Assembly: GCF_024919275.1 (NCBI RefSeq)
Contig: NZ_JANWGH010000001.1
Location: 1,620,296-1,684,295, forward strand
Origin: Algoriphagus limi
GTDB taxonomy: Bacteria; Bacteroidota; Bacteroidia; Cytophagales; Cyclobacteriaceae
Direction of reading: 5' to 3'
DNA: 64,000 nucleotides
Shown here: in pieces, positions 8,583 through 17,721 of the stretch
How positions within the stretch are numbered: position 1 is the stretch's first letter
Layout of the letters: each line of letters starts with the position of its first letter
Notes under the pieces: model-generated
Database searches by the model: none
Seen by the model: only the letters and a program-made list of their open reading frames with translations
What the model was told of the DNA's origin: nothing
Position numbers and translations under genes: made by a program

Positions 8583-9470
8583 TTGGAGATTGTTTTACTC
8601 AAAACCTGCACTTTGGTCAAAGAATTCTTCAAGAAGCAAATCCGGATTTTCGATATTCTGGACGAACATTGGGAAAGCCCCCGTGTGAGCAAGATGATTA
8701 GCAACTTGGTTGTTATCTTCTTTGTGGCTGGACTACTGATTGGACTACTGAATTATTTAGGGATTTCGAATCCACTCCAACATGTTTCTTCCTTTTTCGC
8801 CATCGAATTGGCATTCAACGTACTCCTGATTTTTGAAATTCTTGGCCTCATTTTTTTAATCCCGCATTCTGTGGCCGATTCTGTAGGAAAGCAATTTGAA
8901 ATCATATCCTTACTGCTTTTACGGGATGCCTTCAAGGAGTTTGGGCATTATTTGGGAGAATTAAATTGGGGAATGGACTTTCTATGGGAATTAGCACCTA
9001 TCGTTTCCGATGCTTTTGGAGCTATTTTGCTCTTTTTGATCACGGGGCTCTTTTACCGGGCTCAACGACATATTCAAATCACCGGGAATTATGAGGAACA
9101 AAGTGGCTTTTCCAATATCAAAAAGCTTATTTCCATTTATCTAACTTTGACGTTTTTCCTTTTGGGAGTTTATGATCTCTTTACCGCCTATCAGACCAAT
9201 CATTTTAATTATAGTCTGGAGCTATTTTACACCCTCTTGATTTTTGCGGATGTATTTATCTTGCTGTTCTCACTCCGCTACACCACCAAATACCTCAACT
9301 TATTTCGCTATTCCTCCTTTGCCTTGGCTACCATCTTTTTACGCTTGACCCTATCTGCCCCAGCCTATTTCAATGTTCTTTTGGCGGTAATTGCCGGTTT
9401 GATGGTGCTTGGCGTTACGGGTATTTATAATGGAATGCTAAAAAAATCGAAGGAAGGAACCGAAGTGTAA
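8583..9470 (+). CDS. Polytopic membrane protein of unknown function
   Basis: A 295-residue protein with about seven or eight hydrophobic segments (first near 39-60, then 73-95, a long central amphipathic part, then repeated segments from 135 to 285). The cytoplasmic N-terminus contains FDILDEHWESPRVSK, which looks conserved. No ATG exists in frame before the first membrane segment and a stop codon lies immediately upstream, so translation must start at a TTG (8583 or 8613) or at the internal ATG at 8694, which would drop the DEHWE motif. No known family recognised. The gene precedes the tRNA-Asn locus. Confidence 0.6.
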   Translation: MEIVLLKTCTLVKEFFKKQIRIFDILDEHWESPRVSKMISNLVVIFFVAGLLIGLLNYLGISNPLQHVSSFFAIELAFNVLLIFEILGLIFLIPHSVADSVGKQFEIISLLLLRDAFKEFGHYLGELNWGMDFLWELAPIVSDAFGAILLFLITGLFYRAQRHIQITGNYEEQSGFSNIKKLISIYLTLTFFLLGVYDLFTAYQTNHFNYSLELFYTLLIFADVFILLFSLRYTTKYLNLFRYSSFALATIFLRLTLSAPAYFNVLLAVIAGLMVLGVTGIYNGMLKKSKEGTEV

Positions 9471-9543
9471 AAAAGTAAGTTGTTGATAGCGAAGTCAAAA
9501 GGAAGAAAAGGAGAATTTCTTCAAGATTTTTTTTGAAAGTGCA

Positions 9544-9575
9544 TTTGGAAAAAATCAGATAGCCTTCTACATTTG
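9544..9575 (+). promoter_or_regulatory. Bacteroidota-type promoter of tRNA-Asn
   Basis: TTTG (9544-9547), a 20-base spacer and TACATTTG (9568-9575) match the Bacteroidota housekeeping promoter (TTTG/TAnnTTTG). Transcription would start around 9582, about 25 bases before the tRNA. Confidence 0.75.
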
Positions 9576-9606
9576 CATCACGTTATCGGAAAGCGGTACG
9601 AAACAC

Positions 9607-9680
9607 TCCTCCTTAGCTCAGCTGGTTAGAGCACATGACTGTTAATCATGGGGTCCTTGGTTCGAGCCCAAGAGGGGGAG
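9607..9680 (+). tRNA. tRNA-Asn (anticodon GTT)
   Basis: All arms fold. Acceptor TCCTCCT (9607-9613) pairs with AGGGGGA (9673-9679). The D arm is GCTC/GAGC, the anticodon arm CATGA/TCATG encloses CTGTTAA with anticodon GTT, and the T arm CTTGG/CCAAG encloses TTCGAGC. The discriminator is G at 9680 and CCA is not encoded. A consensus promoter precedes it and a strong terminator follows 10 bases later. The 3' end (AGGGGGAGC) recurs in degenerate copies at 20.2, 23.0 and 28.5 kb. Confidence 0.95.
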
Positions 9681-9941
9681 CAAAACAAGAAAGAGGTCAT
9701 TTTGACCTCTTTTTTTGTTTTAAATCCAACTCAACTTCATTTAAATGAAGACTTTTAGGGTTGCAACTTTTTATGAACCCTTCTTCAAATAAACTAGCCA
9801 AAAGAACATAATAGGATCTTATTGATTTTAAAAACCACATATAATTCAAGGATTGAATGGGATTTTATAGTTTTTCTTCATTTTCGAAAAGAATTATATT
9901 GAAAAATCCCAAGACGGAAGATTCCATAGGTCAAAGATTTA
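9681..9941. other. Non-coding stretch after tRNA-Asn
   Basis: Apart from the terminator this stretch contains the palindrome GTTGCAAC (9760-9767), about 50 bases behind the terminator. The same octamer sits at the same distance behind the terminators of the copies at 20.3 and 23.1 kb. No gene is visible. It is the left flank of the accessory region. Confidence 0.5.
9691..9720 (+). terminator. Terminator of tRNA-Asn
   Basis: The stem AAGAGGTCA / TGACCTCTT with loop TTT is followed by a run of T. The same stem recurs almost unchanged behind the repeats at 20.26 and 23.03 kb. Confidence 0.85.
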
Positions 9942-11780
9942 TCAATCTGGTAGTCTACTTATTTCTTTCTTTAACTGAACTATGGAGGCGGAATCAAATG
10001 GAAATCTAGCTATTCTGAAGGAAAGCGAAATTTGTTCTACTTTTTTAAAGTAATTGGGAATAATGATATTAGATAAGTATCCTAAATAATCGAAATCATT
10101 AGTTCCTAAAAGATTTTTCCGATTTTCCTGAAATAGATTTTTGTTTTCTAAAGATTCATCAAAATACTGAAAAGAGTCTGAAAGAAATCCTATTTCATGA
10201 CTGGAAATGATATTTTTCGTTTGCGAACTTTCTCCACCAAAGCAATTATTTTCCTGTAATGACAAATTAAAAACCCCAACTTTTTGATTCGTTTTATAAT
10301 AAGATTGATCTCCTGACCAACCAATCTTATTGGAAATAAGATTAAGTTGTTTAGTCCCCTCTCCAATGTAAACTCCAGCTTCAAGGTTTCCACTTATAAA
10401 ATTATTGCAAATCGAATTATTAGATGAATAACCCTGCCTAACCTCTTTATTAATACGAATTCCGAAAGAATTTGGAATAGCATTCTTCCCTGAAATATCT
10501 GTACCTATTTTATTCCCAAAGATTAGGTTTTCAAAAGAATCCATTAAAATTAGACCATTTTGAAAATTACCTGAAATCAAATTTGATTCAGCTGGATGAA
10601 GACCTCCAATTATTGTTCCTCCAGAATTTCGTAATACAATTCCGTTTTTATTTCCCAAGGAAAACTCTCCAGAAATATCTGTCCCAATTAGATTACCTTT
10701 AATTTTAATATCTGAAAATCGATCTCTGACTGCATTTAGGTTAGAAACGGATTTGTTTTTCGAATCCACCATAATCCCCACCTCGTTCCCAGAAATCAAA
10801 TTTCCGAGATTTTCATCTCCAATAGAGATACGTGATGAGGATGAGTCTATAAGAATTCCTACCAAATTTCCGTTAACCTTGGTCCCAGAATAATCTGTAC
10901 CAATCTTATTTTGGAGAATTGTATTTCCAACTCCCTGAACTTCTAAGCCAATTGTATTTCCTGAAATTAGATTTCGGAAAACAAAATTATTTTCACTGGG
11001 AAACCCAAAATAAACGGCAATGATATTTCCTTTCTTTTCATTCCTATCAGGGAGGACCCCGAAAAAATTCCCGTTTACTTTATTTGAATTCCCAGTTATA
11101 CATGAAACACCAGTATAATTTCCTAAAAAGTAATTTGCTTCTTTTTCTAAATCTCCACCTATCAAATTTTCATTCCCCCACAAAGAAACCCCTGCTCCAT
11201 TACCTTTTTTTGGATTGTCTTCCAATGATCCAAAAATGTTATTCTGAATAACAGAATGATCGGATTCGACTTTTATTGCCATGTTTCTAAATGACTGGAA
11301 AATCAATCCATTAATAACACTTCCACTACTTTTTTCTCGTAGTAGGAACCCTGTTTGTGCCTCAGGAATATTACGATGTCTTTCCAAATCAAACTCAATA
11401 TTTGCCCCATCTATCACGATTCCCTTTTCCAAATCAATTTTACTTTCATTAACTGTCCCATAAATTTCGACAGGATATAAAATAGCAGGAAGGTAAGACT
11501 GTAGTACAATTCTTTTGGATCTAATGTCTTTAAGGTCAAAAATTACTTTATCACGCAATTTTGAAGCATTGGCATTTTGAAGGGCTGCTCTTAGCGTACA
11601 GTTACCCTTAAGATCAGCACAGATCTTATCCGACAAATCCACATCTTCTAAATCCTCTACGCTATTTACAATGTAGGTGCGTTGGGCAAAATCTATATCC
11701 TGAAAACTAAAAAATAGCGTAAAGAGTAGAAGAAGCCACCATGAATTTTTTTGAGCAGGAAAGGCTTGACTATTATCCAT
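9942..11780 (-). CDS. Exported right-handed parallel beta-helix (NosD-like) protein
   Basis: A 612-residue protein with an N-terminal hydrophobic export signal (WWLLLLFTLFFSFQDIDFAQ). A CSLREAI-like opening (GNCTLRAALQNANA, about 60) is followed by many turns of a beta-helix marked by NLISGN, GNKIGTD and NGI/VGI repeats through residue 520. This matches NosD/pectate-lyase-like parallel beta-helix domains used for carbohydrate or surface binding. No catalytic triad of a known lyase is visible. The gene starts 5 bases after the sensor kinase stop, so kinase and helix protein form one operon. No type IX secretion tail was recognised; final location outer surface or periplasm is inferred. Its DNA is noticeably A+T rich. 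Confidence 0.75.
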   Translation of the reverse strand: MDNSQAFPAQKNSWWLLLLFTLFFSFQDIDFAQRTYIVNSVEDLEDVDLSDKICADLKGNCTLRAALQNANASKLRDKVIFDLKDIRSKRIVLQSYLPAILYPVEIYGTVNESKIDLEKGIVIDGANIEFDLERHRNIPEAQTGFLLREKSSGSVINGLIFQSFRNMAIKVESDHSVIQNNIFGSLEDNPKKGNGAGVSLWGNENLIGGDLEKEANYFLGNYTGVSCITGNSNKVNGNFFGVLPDRNEKKGNIIAVYFGFPSENNFVFRNLISGNTIGLEVQGVGNTILQNKIGTDYSGTKVNGNLVGILIDSSSSRISIGDENLGNLISGNEVGIMVDSKNKSVSNLNAVRDRFSDIKIKGNLIGTDISGEFSLGNKNGIVLRNSGGTIIGGLHPAESNLISGNFQNGLILMDSFENLIFGNKIGTDISGKNAIPNSFGIRINKEVRQGYSSNNSICNNFISGNLEAGVYIGEGTKQLNLISNKIGWSGDQSYYKTNQKVGVFNLSLQENNCFGGESSQTKNIISSHEIGFLSDSFQYFDESLENKNLFQENRKNLLGTNDFDYLGYLSNIIIPNYFKKVEQISLSFRIARFPFDSASIVQLKKEISRLPD

Positions 11781-11785
11781 CCTCT

Positions 11786-14700
11786 TTAATTAAAAGCCCA
11801 AAAACTTGCAATCTTCTGAAGACCATTAGACCAAAAATCCTTGAGGATCAGATTCTTGTCTAATGCAATGGATATTTTAACCTCTGTTCCTTTTGAAGGT
11901 GAGGATTCCAAAGTTATTGATCCATTATATTTCTCAACTCTGTACCTTAGAATATTCATTCCATTTCTTTCTGAAGAGGAATCTGGATTAAACCCTATTC
12001 CATCATCTCTTACGTGGATGTTGAGAGAACGCTGCTCATAAAAGACTTTGACCTCTACTTTTCTTGCTTCTGAATGCTTTCTGACATTATTGATCAATTC
12101 TTTCAAAATCAGATAAATATCCTTTCGCTTGGATAGAGATAGGGTCGCCTGACTAGTAGAATCGGGCATGGCAATTTGATAACTAATAGTAGTCTGATCT
12201 AAAGATTCGCTTATATATCTCCTCAACCTTGAAAAATACTCTCCTAAATCATCCTCCTTCATTTTGATATTCCCGACTAATTCATGAAGGGCTTCGGAAG
12301 AATCATGAATTTCCTGATCAATATTCGATAACATCATTTCTATTTCTGGTTGACCCTGAAACTTATTCTTATGGATAGCCGAGATTAATTGAATTGTTGT
12401 CAACCTTGCTCCAATATCATCGTGAAGATCCGCGGATATCTCTTCTTTTACTCGTTGTAAACTGAGCAAATGCTTAATCTTCATCCTGTAATACCAATAA
12501 AAAATCGAAATTATAGTCAAGACTACCAATACCTTAAACCAAGTAGTCTGCCAAAAAGAAGCATGAATAATTACTGGTAAGGTTTTAATTGGCGCACCTT
12601 CAAAATTATCATTGGTTAGTTTGATCTTAAATAAATAAGTTCCTGGATCAAGATTCGTGTATGATGCATACCTTCTATTTCGAGCCTGAACCCAATTCTC
12701 ATCATATCCTTCCAACTGGTAGCTGTAATGAAGGTTATCGGGAACATTCTTTGAAATCGCGGAAAAGAAGAACTCCAAAGAATTCTCTTTACTTGAAAGT
12801 TCCAGTTCATCCATGTAGTGAATAAGGCCAATACTACTTTCTACCTGCTGACTATTTACTTTTATATCAGATATTAAGATTTTGGACTGATAATCATCCC
12901 AAGAATAATTCTCCCCCTCCAAACAAAGGATACCTTTTTCAGAGGAAAAGCAAATTTTCCCATCCTTTCGTTTATAAGAAAGACCAGGTAAAAATTCATT
13001 GATAAGAATCCCATTTTTATGGTTTAGATATAGGATTTCTTCAATACCAATTTCAGAATTGGACTTTATGAAATTTAATTTAAAAAACCCATTATGAGTA
13101 CTACACCAAACAGTGCGCGTATCTTCAAATTCCATCCCCATGATAAAATCATTGGGAAGCCCATCTTCACTGGTCACGTTTACTACTTTGCCATTTTCAA
13201 GATTTACCAGAATTAGACCATTTCCTAAAGAGCCCAACCAAAGCCAATTATTTTGGTAATTCATCGATTGAATATCCAAGTCTATTGGGATCACTTTAGT
13301 TAAAAAATCCTTTTGTTCAAGTCTCCCTTCAGAAAAATCATAAAATCCAATGCTTCCATTTGAAAAATAAATTGCCGCTTCATTTTCATTAATTGAGCAG
13401 AACTGAGAAACTGAATAATCCACAACCTGAAAAAATTCCTGCCTAATTAGGTCCAGTTTAAAAAGCCCCAATTTATTTCCGAATAGTATACTCCCAGGGA
13501 ATGCCTTTGACTCATAGATAAGAGTACTTTCGTGACTGAGATCATGATTCCTTATAAACTCATCGGACGACTTCTGTAAAGGATGTGAAACTTGATTTAC
13601 GGGATCAAATACTAAACTTCCATTTTTCAATGAATTTATAAAAAATCGATCTCCACCTTGAATGGGAACTATAGAATTTATTTCAGGCTCATCTGCCTCT
13701 TTGAAAAAATCATACCTCCCAAATATCCCTTTAGGTGTTAATTCCTGATCATAAATTAAAATTTCATCATTTTGAGGGATGTAAATTGAGCTCTGATCCC
13801 CACTAGTTTTAAGTTGCAATTTCCCATCAAACCTTATTTCTTCTGGCCAATTTGTCGTTACTAGAGGTATACTAGGATCCAGAGAGTAAAGTCCATTTTT
13901 TCTTGTGCCAACCCATATTTTACCATTCTTTGCCCCATAAATGCAGTAGACATCCTTCGGGTTTTTCTCTAACTTGACTTGGAAAGCATGATTATTCATT
14001 TCGTCTATTACCATCAATCCTTCACCTAGAGTTGCAAGCCAAATCCCCCATTGGTAGGTAGAGAATTTTCTTTCATAAAATATTTGAAATACGTGCAATT
14101 CAGTCAAAAAATTCTTCAAATCAGAGAAAGCTGAATATTCCTGATAAATAGAATCATCAGAATATTTTTGAGTCCAAATTCCAGCTGAAATTGAGGAAAG
14201 ATCTACCCCGGCACTATTCTCAATGCCATGAGTGAAATTTATATCCAATAAGTATTGAGATACTACTCCCAGTTTTATTTGATTTACTCCTTTGTCTGTA
14301 AGTACCCAAAGGCCATCTTCTTTATTTTTAAAAATATGGTTGACCCGGTTAGAACTAAGATTTTGTTTAGTACATTCGTCATAATGACTTATCAATTTGA
14401 GATCCAGATCTGTTATAAATAATCCCCGATCATCTGTTCCTAGGTAAATTCTATTTTGATCAATAAAAATTGAGGTAAGTTTCACAATTTCTCTTTCTCC
14501 ATCTTTGAAATACTTTAAGGGATGGGATTTCTCTGTTAGAAGATCCATGTATTCCAGTTTGCCACCCTTTGTGATCATCCAAAGTTTATCACCTTCAACA
14601 TAAAGCTTCCCTAGGTTAAAAGCTGAATCATTCACTTGAAAATCAAAAGACTTTCGAAAGACTTTAAAATTATCCCCATCAAAACGGGTCAAAAAGTTGG

Positions 14701-14875
14701 GGCTTGCTATCCATAAAAAGCCAATTTCATCTTCTACAATATCCAAGACAGTATTTTCGGGTAAACCTTGTTCGATGGAGTAGTTATTCATTAAAAATTC
14801 TACTTCATCTTGAGCAAATGCCTTATCACAGAAAAATAAAATGAGGCAATATATAAGTATGAAAGTATATTTCAT
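11786..14875 (-). CDS. Membrane sensor histidine kinase with Reg_prop beta-propeller and Y_Y_Y domain
   Basis: A 1029-residue protein. After a signal peptide (ending FCDKAFAQ) comes a large periplasmic propeller of Reg_prop-like repeats (VLDIVEDEIGFLWIAS, GRIWVGT-like units), then a Y_Y_Y domain (LHYSYQLEGYDENWVQARNR) around 700-780 and one membrane helix (VLVVLTIISIFYWYY). The cytoplasmic kinase is of the HisKA_3/NarX-LytS type with phospho-acceptor His in ADLHDDIGARLT, N box LILKELINNVRKHSEA, and DDGIGF and GMNILRYR ATP-binding motifs. It has no receiver or DNA-binding domain, so it needs a separate regulator; the NarL-type regulator at 17722-18357 is the obvious partner. A terminator separates it from the upstream gene. 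Confidence 0.9.
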   Translation of the reverse strand: MKYTFILIYCLILFFCDKAFAQDEVEFLMNNYSIEQGLPENTVLDIVEDEIGFLWIASPNFLTRFDGDNFKVFRKSFDFQVNDSAFNLGKLYVEGDKLWMITKGGKLEYMDLLTEKSHPLKYFKDGEREIVKLTSIFIDQNRIYLGTDDRGLFITDLDLKLISHYDECTKQNLSSNRVNHIFKNKEDGLWVLTDKGVNQIKLGVVSQYLLDINFTHGIENSAGVDLSSISAGIWTQKYSDDSIYQEYSAFSDLKNFLTELHVFQIFYERKFSTYQWGIWLATLGEGLMVIDEMNNHAFQVKLEKNPKDVYCIYGAKNGKIWVGTRKNGLYSLDPSIPLVTTNWPEEIRFDGKLQLKTSGDQSSIYIPQNDEILIYDQELTPKGIFGRYDFFKEADEPEINSIVPIQGGDRFFINSLKNGSLVFDPVNQVSHPLQKSSDEFIRNHDLSHESTLIYESKAFPGSILFGNKLGLFKLDLIRQEFFQVVDYSVSQFCSINENEAAIYFSNGSIGFYDFSEGRLEQKDFLTKVIPIDLDIQSMNYQNNWLWLGSLGNGLILVNLENGKVVNVTSEDGLPNDFIMGMEFEDTRTVWCSTHNGFFKLNFIKSNSEIGIEEILYLNHKNGILINEFLPGLSYKRKDGKICFSSEKGILCLEGENYSWDDYQSKILISDIKVNSQQVESSIGLIHYMDELELSSKENSLEFFFSAISKNVPDNLHYSYQLEGYDENWVQARNRRYASYTNLDPGTYLFKIKLTNDNFEGAPIKTLPVIIHASFWQTTWFKVLVVLTIISIFYWYYRMKIKHLLSLQRVKEEISADLHDDIGARLTTIQLISAIHKNKFQGQPEIEMMLSNIDQEIHDSSEALHELVGNIKMKEDDLGEYFSRLRRYISESLDQTTISYQIAMPDSTSQATLSLSKRKDIYLILKELINNVRKHSEARKVEVKVFYEQRSLNIHVRDDGIGFNPDSSSERNGMNILRYRVEKYNGSITLESSPSKGTEVKISIALDKNLILKDFWSNGLQKIASFWAFN

Positions 14876-14947
14876 TCCTACTCACTAATTACACAAAAAT
14901 ATAAACAAACAATCTGAAAGCATCGCACAAATGGCTGAATGGAAATA

Positions 14948-14981
14948 AAAAAGCTGCTCTTAATAATGAGCAGCCTTTTTT
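14948..14981 (-). terminator. Terminator after subtilase-like gene
   Basis: The stem GCTGCTC (14953-14959) / GAGCAGC (14968-14974) is followed by a T run when read on the minus strand. It separates the subtilase-like gene from the sensor kinase gene. Confidence 0.75.
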
Positions 14982-14995
14982 CAACTAAACTTCAA

Positions 14996-16648
14996 TCAAA
15001 AGGTCAGTGTCACCTCATTTGAACATTGGTTTGTCCCTGAAATACAGATCTTATAACTTTTAGGCGCCAAATTTCTTCCAGAAATGAATCGAACCCAAAA
15101 TCCATCGCCTATTAAGTATCCATCATCTGTTGAGGCTATTTTTAATCCATTCTCATAAATATCCACTGTCCCACTTTCATTTTTAATGGGTTGCCAATTA
15201 AGAAGAATTTGATATTCATTCCTTTTCATTGGACTGACTTTTCCAGTTATATCCAATACATAATTTACCCGATTAGGGTCAATGCTTCCAGTTCCATCCA
15301 TGCTCATTCCACTATAGAGCATATGATTATTTACCGAATTAGAAAAGCTCACCACATTCTTGGTGGATGTGTTTTTGAGAAATTGATAGACTTCAGTTGG
15401 TGAAGCCATAGGATTATTTTCCAAAAATTTGGCGGCCACACCTGCAGCCACTCCAGCTGCAACAAAATTCGGATTCATATTAAATCCATCTCTCCATATC
15501 TCTACGTATCCTCCATTTGTCTCGGACCAATCGGTGGTCGTGGTAAACAAGTCTATGCAATCACCATAATTACTTGATATTTGTTTTCTGTCCTCTATGG
15601 TGGCCAATCCCACGGTGAATATGTAGGGTTTATAAGAACTTGCCCAGGTACAAGCATTTTCTCGCCAAGCTCCTGAACTTGATATTAGGGAAAAACCTGC
15701 ATTATACAAGTTCTCAATTACTGTAAAATATGCTGTATTTTCCAAAGGCCCTACTAGACCTACTAGAACAATACCAGGCCTCTGACCATTTGCCAGAATC
15801 CAATCATATGCAGCTAATAAGGAAGACAAGTAACCTATTTCATCACAACAAGTATCATTTGTCCTAACTCCAACCAAATTCACTCCTTTGGCAGGGCCAT
15901 AGGATGTTCCCCCGACATTCAATGCCATATTGGTTGTAGATCCATTAAGATCCTCCCCTTCACCTATCAGATCAATAGTGACTGCCCTATTCTCAAACTC
16001 TTCTGGCATATCCCAAATTCCTCCAACAGGAATATAGGCTGTTACCCCGCTTCCTGTCTCGTTGTAGGTGTAAGTACCGCTGAATGGTAATTGGCGTTGA
16101 TCTATTCTATCCAGATATTTGGGAGCATCAATTTGAATAGTCCCCCCAGTTCCTGGATCGGAAGGTTCGCCACCACCATCCCCTCCTCCATCATCACCTG
16201 GTTGATCTTTTCCAGGAGGGGTTTTTCTTTGGTTATAATAACTGATTTCATGATCTGGTTCAATGGATTTTACTTTCGGATCTTTGCGTATTACTTCAAA
16301 TTCTTCCTCCGTTAAATCCAGCGTAAACCCAGTTAAAGCATGTCCGTAAACGGACTTAATTTTATCAGAGTCAACATCATATCGTACCAGGATATCATTT
16401 GCGATTTTCCGCATTCCAGCCTGTACATCCTCATATTTATCGGATTTTCGGAAATTGATTTCATTGCTGTTTAAAGTCACGATGTACCTTCCCGGCACCA
16501 CATTGGATGTATTCTCTCCCAATTTGGATAGAGTATCCAATTTAGGCTCCATTTGGCCACTATCTTCGCAGGAGACAGCAAAAAGTAATAAAATAAGACT
16601 CCCTAAAAAGGGACTTAGCCTGCTTTTGTTATTCCCTAATCGTATCAT
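14996..16648 (-). CDS. Subtilase-like lipoprotein with I9 prodomain, catalytic residues lost (pseudoprotease)
   Basis: The start at MIRLGNNKSR (16648) gives 550 residues and a proper lipoprotein signal (LLLFAVSC, Cys27); a longer start lacks support. An I9-type prodomain spans about 50-135 (PGRYIVTLNS, VYGHALTGFTLDLTEEEF, VKSIEPDHEI). A Gly/Asp/Pro linker (143-170) leads to a proteinase K-like S8 domain (LDRIDQRQLP, GSGVTAY, GVNLVGVR, SSNYGDCIDLF). A C-terminal FnIII-like domain ends YKICISGTNQCSNEVTLTF. Aligned by eye to aqualysin/proteinase K, the catalytic Asp is Val208, His is Asn240, oxyanion Asn is Ala327 and Ser is Phe395. The frame is intact. It is therefore probably a binding or scaffold protein, not a protease. 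A palindrome lies about 110 bases upstream. Confidence 0.85.
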   Translation of the reverse strand: MIRLGNNKSRLSPFLGSLILLLFAVSCEDSGQMEPKLDTLSKLGENTSNVVPGRYIVTLNSNEINFRKSDKYEDVQAGMRKIANDILVRYDVDSDKIKSVYGHALTGFTLDLTEEEFEVIRKDPKVKSIEPDHEISYYNQRKTPPGKDQPGDDGGGDGGGEPSDPGTGGTIQIDAPKYLDRIDQRQLPFSGTYTYNETGSGVTAYIPVGGIWDMPEEFENRAVTIDLIGEGEDLNGSTTNMALNVGGTSYGPAKGVNLVGVRTNDTCCDEIGYLSSLLAAYDWILANGQRPGIVLVGLVGPLENTAYFTVIENLYNAGFSLISSSGAWRENACTWASSYKPYIFTVGLATIEDRKQISSNYGDCIDLFTTTTDWSETNGGYVEIWRDGFNMNPNFVAAGVAAGVAAKFLENNPMASPTEVYQFLKNTSTKNVVSFSNSVNNHMLYSGMSMDGTGSIDPNRVNYVLDITGKVSPMKRNEYQILLNWQPIKNESGTVDIYENGLKIASTDDGYLIGDGFWVRFISGRNLAPKSYKICISGTNQCSNEVTLTF

Positions 16649-16756
16649 TTTTGAATAGTTTGATATGAAATACCTTATATAATGAATCATGAAATGAGGA
16701 ATGCAAATGCATTTCAACAAAATCGTCATTAAAACTACTCCAATTGGAAGTGTCAG

Positions 16757-16780
16757 AAAATCACCTTTTTAGGTGATTTT
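16757..16780. promoter_or_regulatory. Candidate operator, palindrome copy 1
   Basis: Perfect arms AAAATCACCT and AGGTGATTTT flank TTTT. It lies upstream of the subtilase-like gene and is separate from the terminator of the preceding FISUMP gene. Near-identical palindromes lie upstream of the FISUMP and response-regulator genes. Confidence 0.6.
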
Positions 16781-16803
16781 ATTAATATCATTAAATAAAA
16801 AAA

Positions 16804-16825
16804 GCATCAGAGAAATCTCTGATGC
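16804..16825 (-). terminator. Terminator after FISUMP gene
   Basis: The stem GCATCAGAGA / TCTCTGATGC with a two-base loop (AA) is followed on the minus strand by seven T. It ends the FISUMP transcription unit. Confidence 0.85.
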
Positions 16826-16900
16826 CTAAAGAACTAATCGCTAAAAAGTCTATCTATTATTTATTGAATTATTTCCTTCTTGAAAAATGTCTTCTACCAG

Positions 16901-17617
16901 CTACTCTTGAATGCACTTAATGTAAGCTCCTGAATTAAGCATATACCTTTGACTCCCTTTCAACATTGAATATTGTACATTTTTCCCAGTGTATCTTTCA
17001 ACCATGAAAGCAAATGGATTCTCTAAAACTTGACGATTTTGAGGCCGGATCCATTTAACCGAAAAATCTATTAGAACCTCATCACCATTCATTGTTAAAT
17101 TCCTTTTATTTAAAAATCCTCCATCGAACTTGCGCTCACCCCCTAATAGTCCTTCAAGACTCATCCATTGAGGAACTATAGGATATTGCCCTGCATCAAA
17201 TAACCCTCCAAAATAATCAACTACAGCAACCAATTCATTTTCAGAAGGCAAGCGCCAATCTTCGGGACAAATTTCACAACAGTTGACTAAATACCCATTA
17301 TAGATTTTTCCATACGTTTCATCGTTGGCTGGATCATTTTCAAACCAAGTGTATGCTCCATAGGATATTTTAGACCATTCTTCTGGATCCTCAACTTTAG
17401 GTATAGGAGTGCCATCTCTAAACCTACTAACCCGTAAGTCCTGACGCAGCCATTTTTTCCCGAGAAGTGTTAAGACCTCATATTCATTTCCATCAATATC
17501 TTTTACGATTTCAATGGGCTCCTCCTCAATTATAGTTTCATCATCGGAAATACAAGAAACAATTAACCCCACTGCGAATAAAAGAAGGAGAAACTTTCTC
17601 AGTTTATTAAAGTCCAT
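16901..17617 (-). CDS. FISUMP-domain lipoprotein
   Basis: The start at MDFNKLRKFLLLLFAVGLIVSC (17617) yields 238 residues with a lipoprotein signal (lipobox LIVSC). The body fits the Fibrobacter succinogenes major paralogous domain: DGNEYEVLTLLGKKWLRQDL, RDGTPIPKVEDPEEW, GAYTWFENDPAND, YGKIYNGYLVN, CPEDWRLPSENEL. These domains occur in exported proteins of Bacteroidota and Fibrobacteres; their function is not established. Acidic residues directly after the lipid Cys (CISDDETIIEEE) suggest surface or outer-membrane sorting (inference). It carries a candidate operator about 75 bases upstream of the start and its own terminator, so it is a single-gene unit within the accessory block. Confidence 0.8.
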   Translation of the reverse strand: MDFNKLRKFLLLLFAVGLIVSCISDDETIIEEEPIEIVKDIDGNEYEVLTLLGKKWLRQDLRVSRFRDGTPIPKVEDPEEWSKISYGAYTWFENDPANDETYGKIYNGYLVNCCEICPEDWRLPSENELVAVVDYFGGLFDAGQYPIVPQWMSLEGLLGGERKFDGGFLNKRNLTMNGDEVLIDFSVKWIRPQNRQVLENPFAFMVERYTGKNVQYSMLKGSQRYMLNSGAYIKCIQE

Positions 17618-17676
17618 GGTTGAAAGATTTTGTGATTCACTTTTTAACCATAAACTTAAAATGAAACTCAAGCTCG

Positions 17677-17702
17677 AAAAATCACCTTTTTAGGTGATTT
17701 TT
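17677..17702. promoter_or_regulatory. Candidate operator, palindrome copy 2
   Basis: Arms AAAAATCACCT and AGGTGATTTTT flank a TTT centre, the same sequence as copy 1 with longer arms. It lies 60-85 bases before the FISUMP start and behind the response-regulator stop. A weak terminator role for the upstream gene is possible, but copies 1 and 3 are not placed as terminators. Confidence 0.6.
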
Positions 17703-17721
17703 CATCTAAGCATTTAAAAGA

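Noticed and set aside
17677-17702. The palindromes as ordinary terminators
   Set aside because: Copy 3 lies in a divergent region and copy 1 lies behind a separate strong terminator; T runs are short. A terminator role remains possible only for copy 2.
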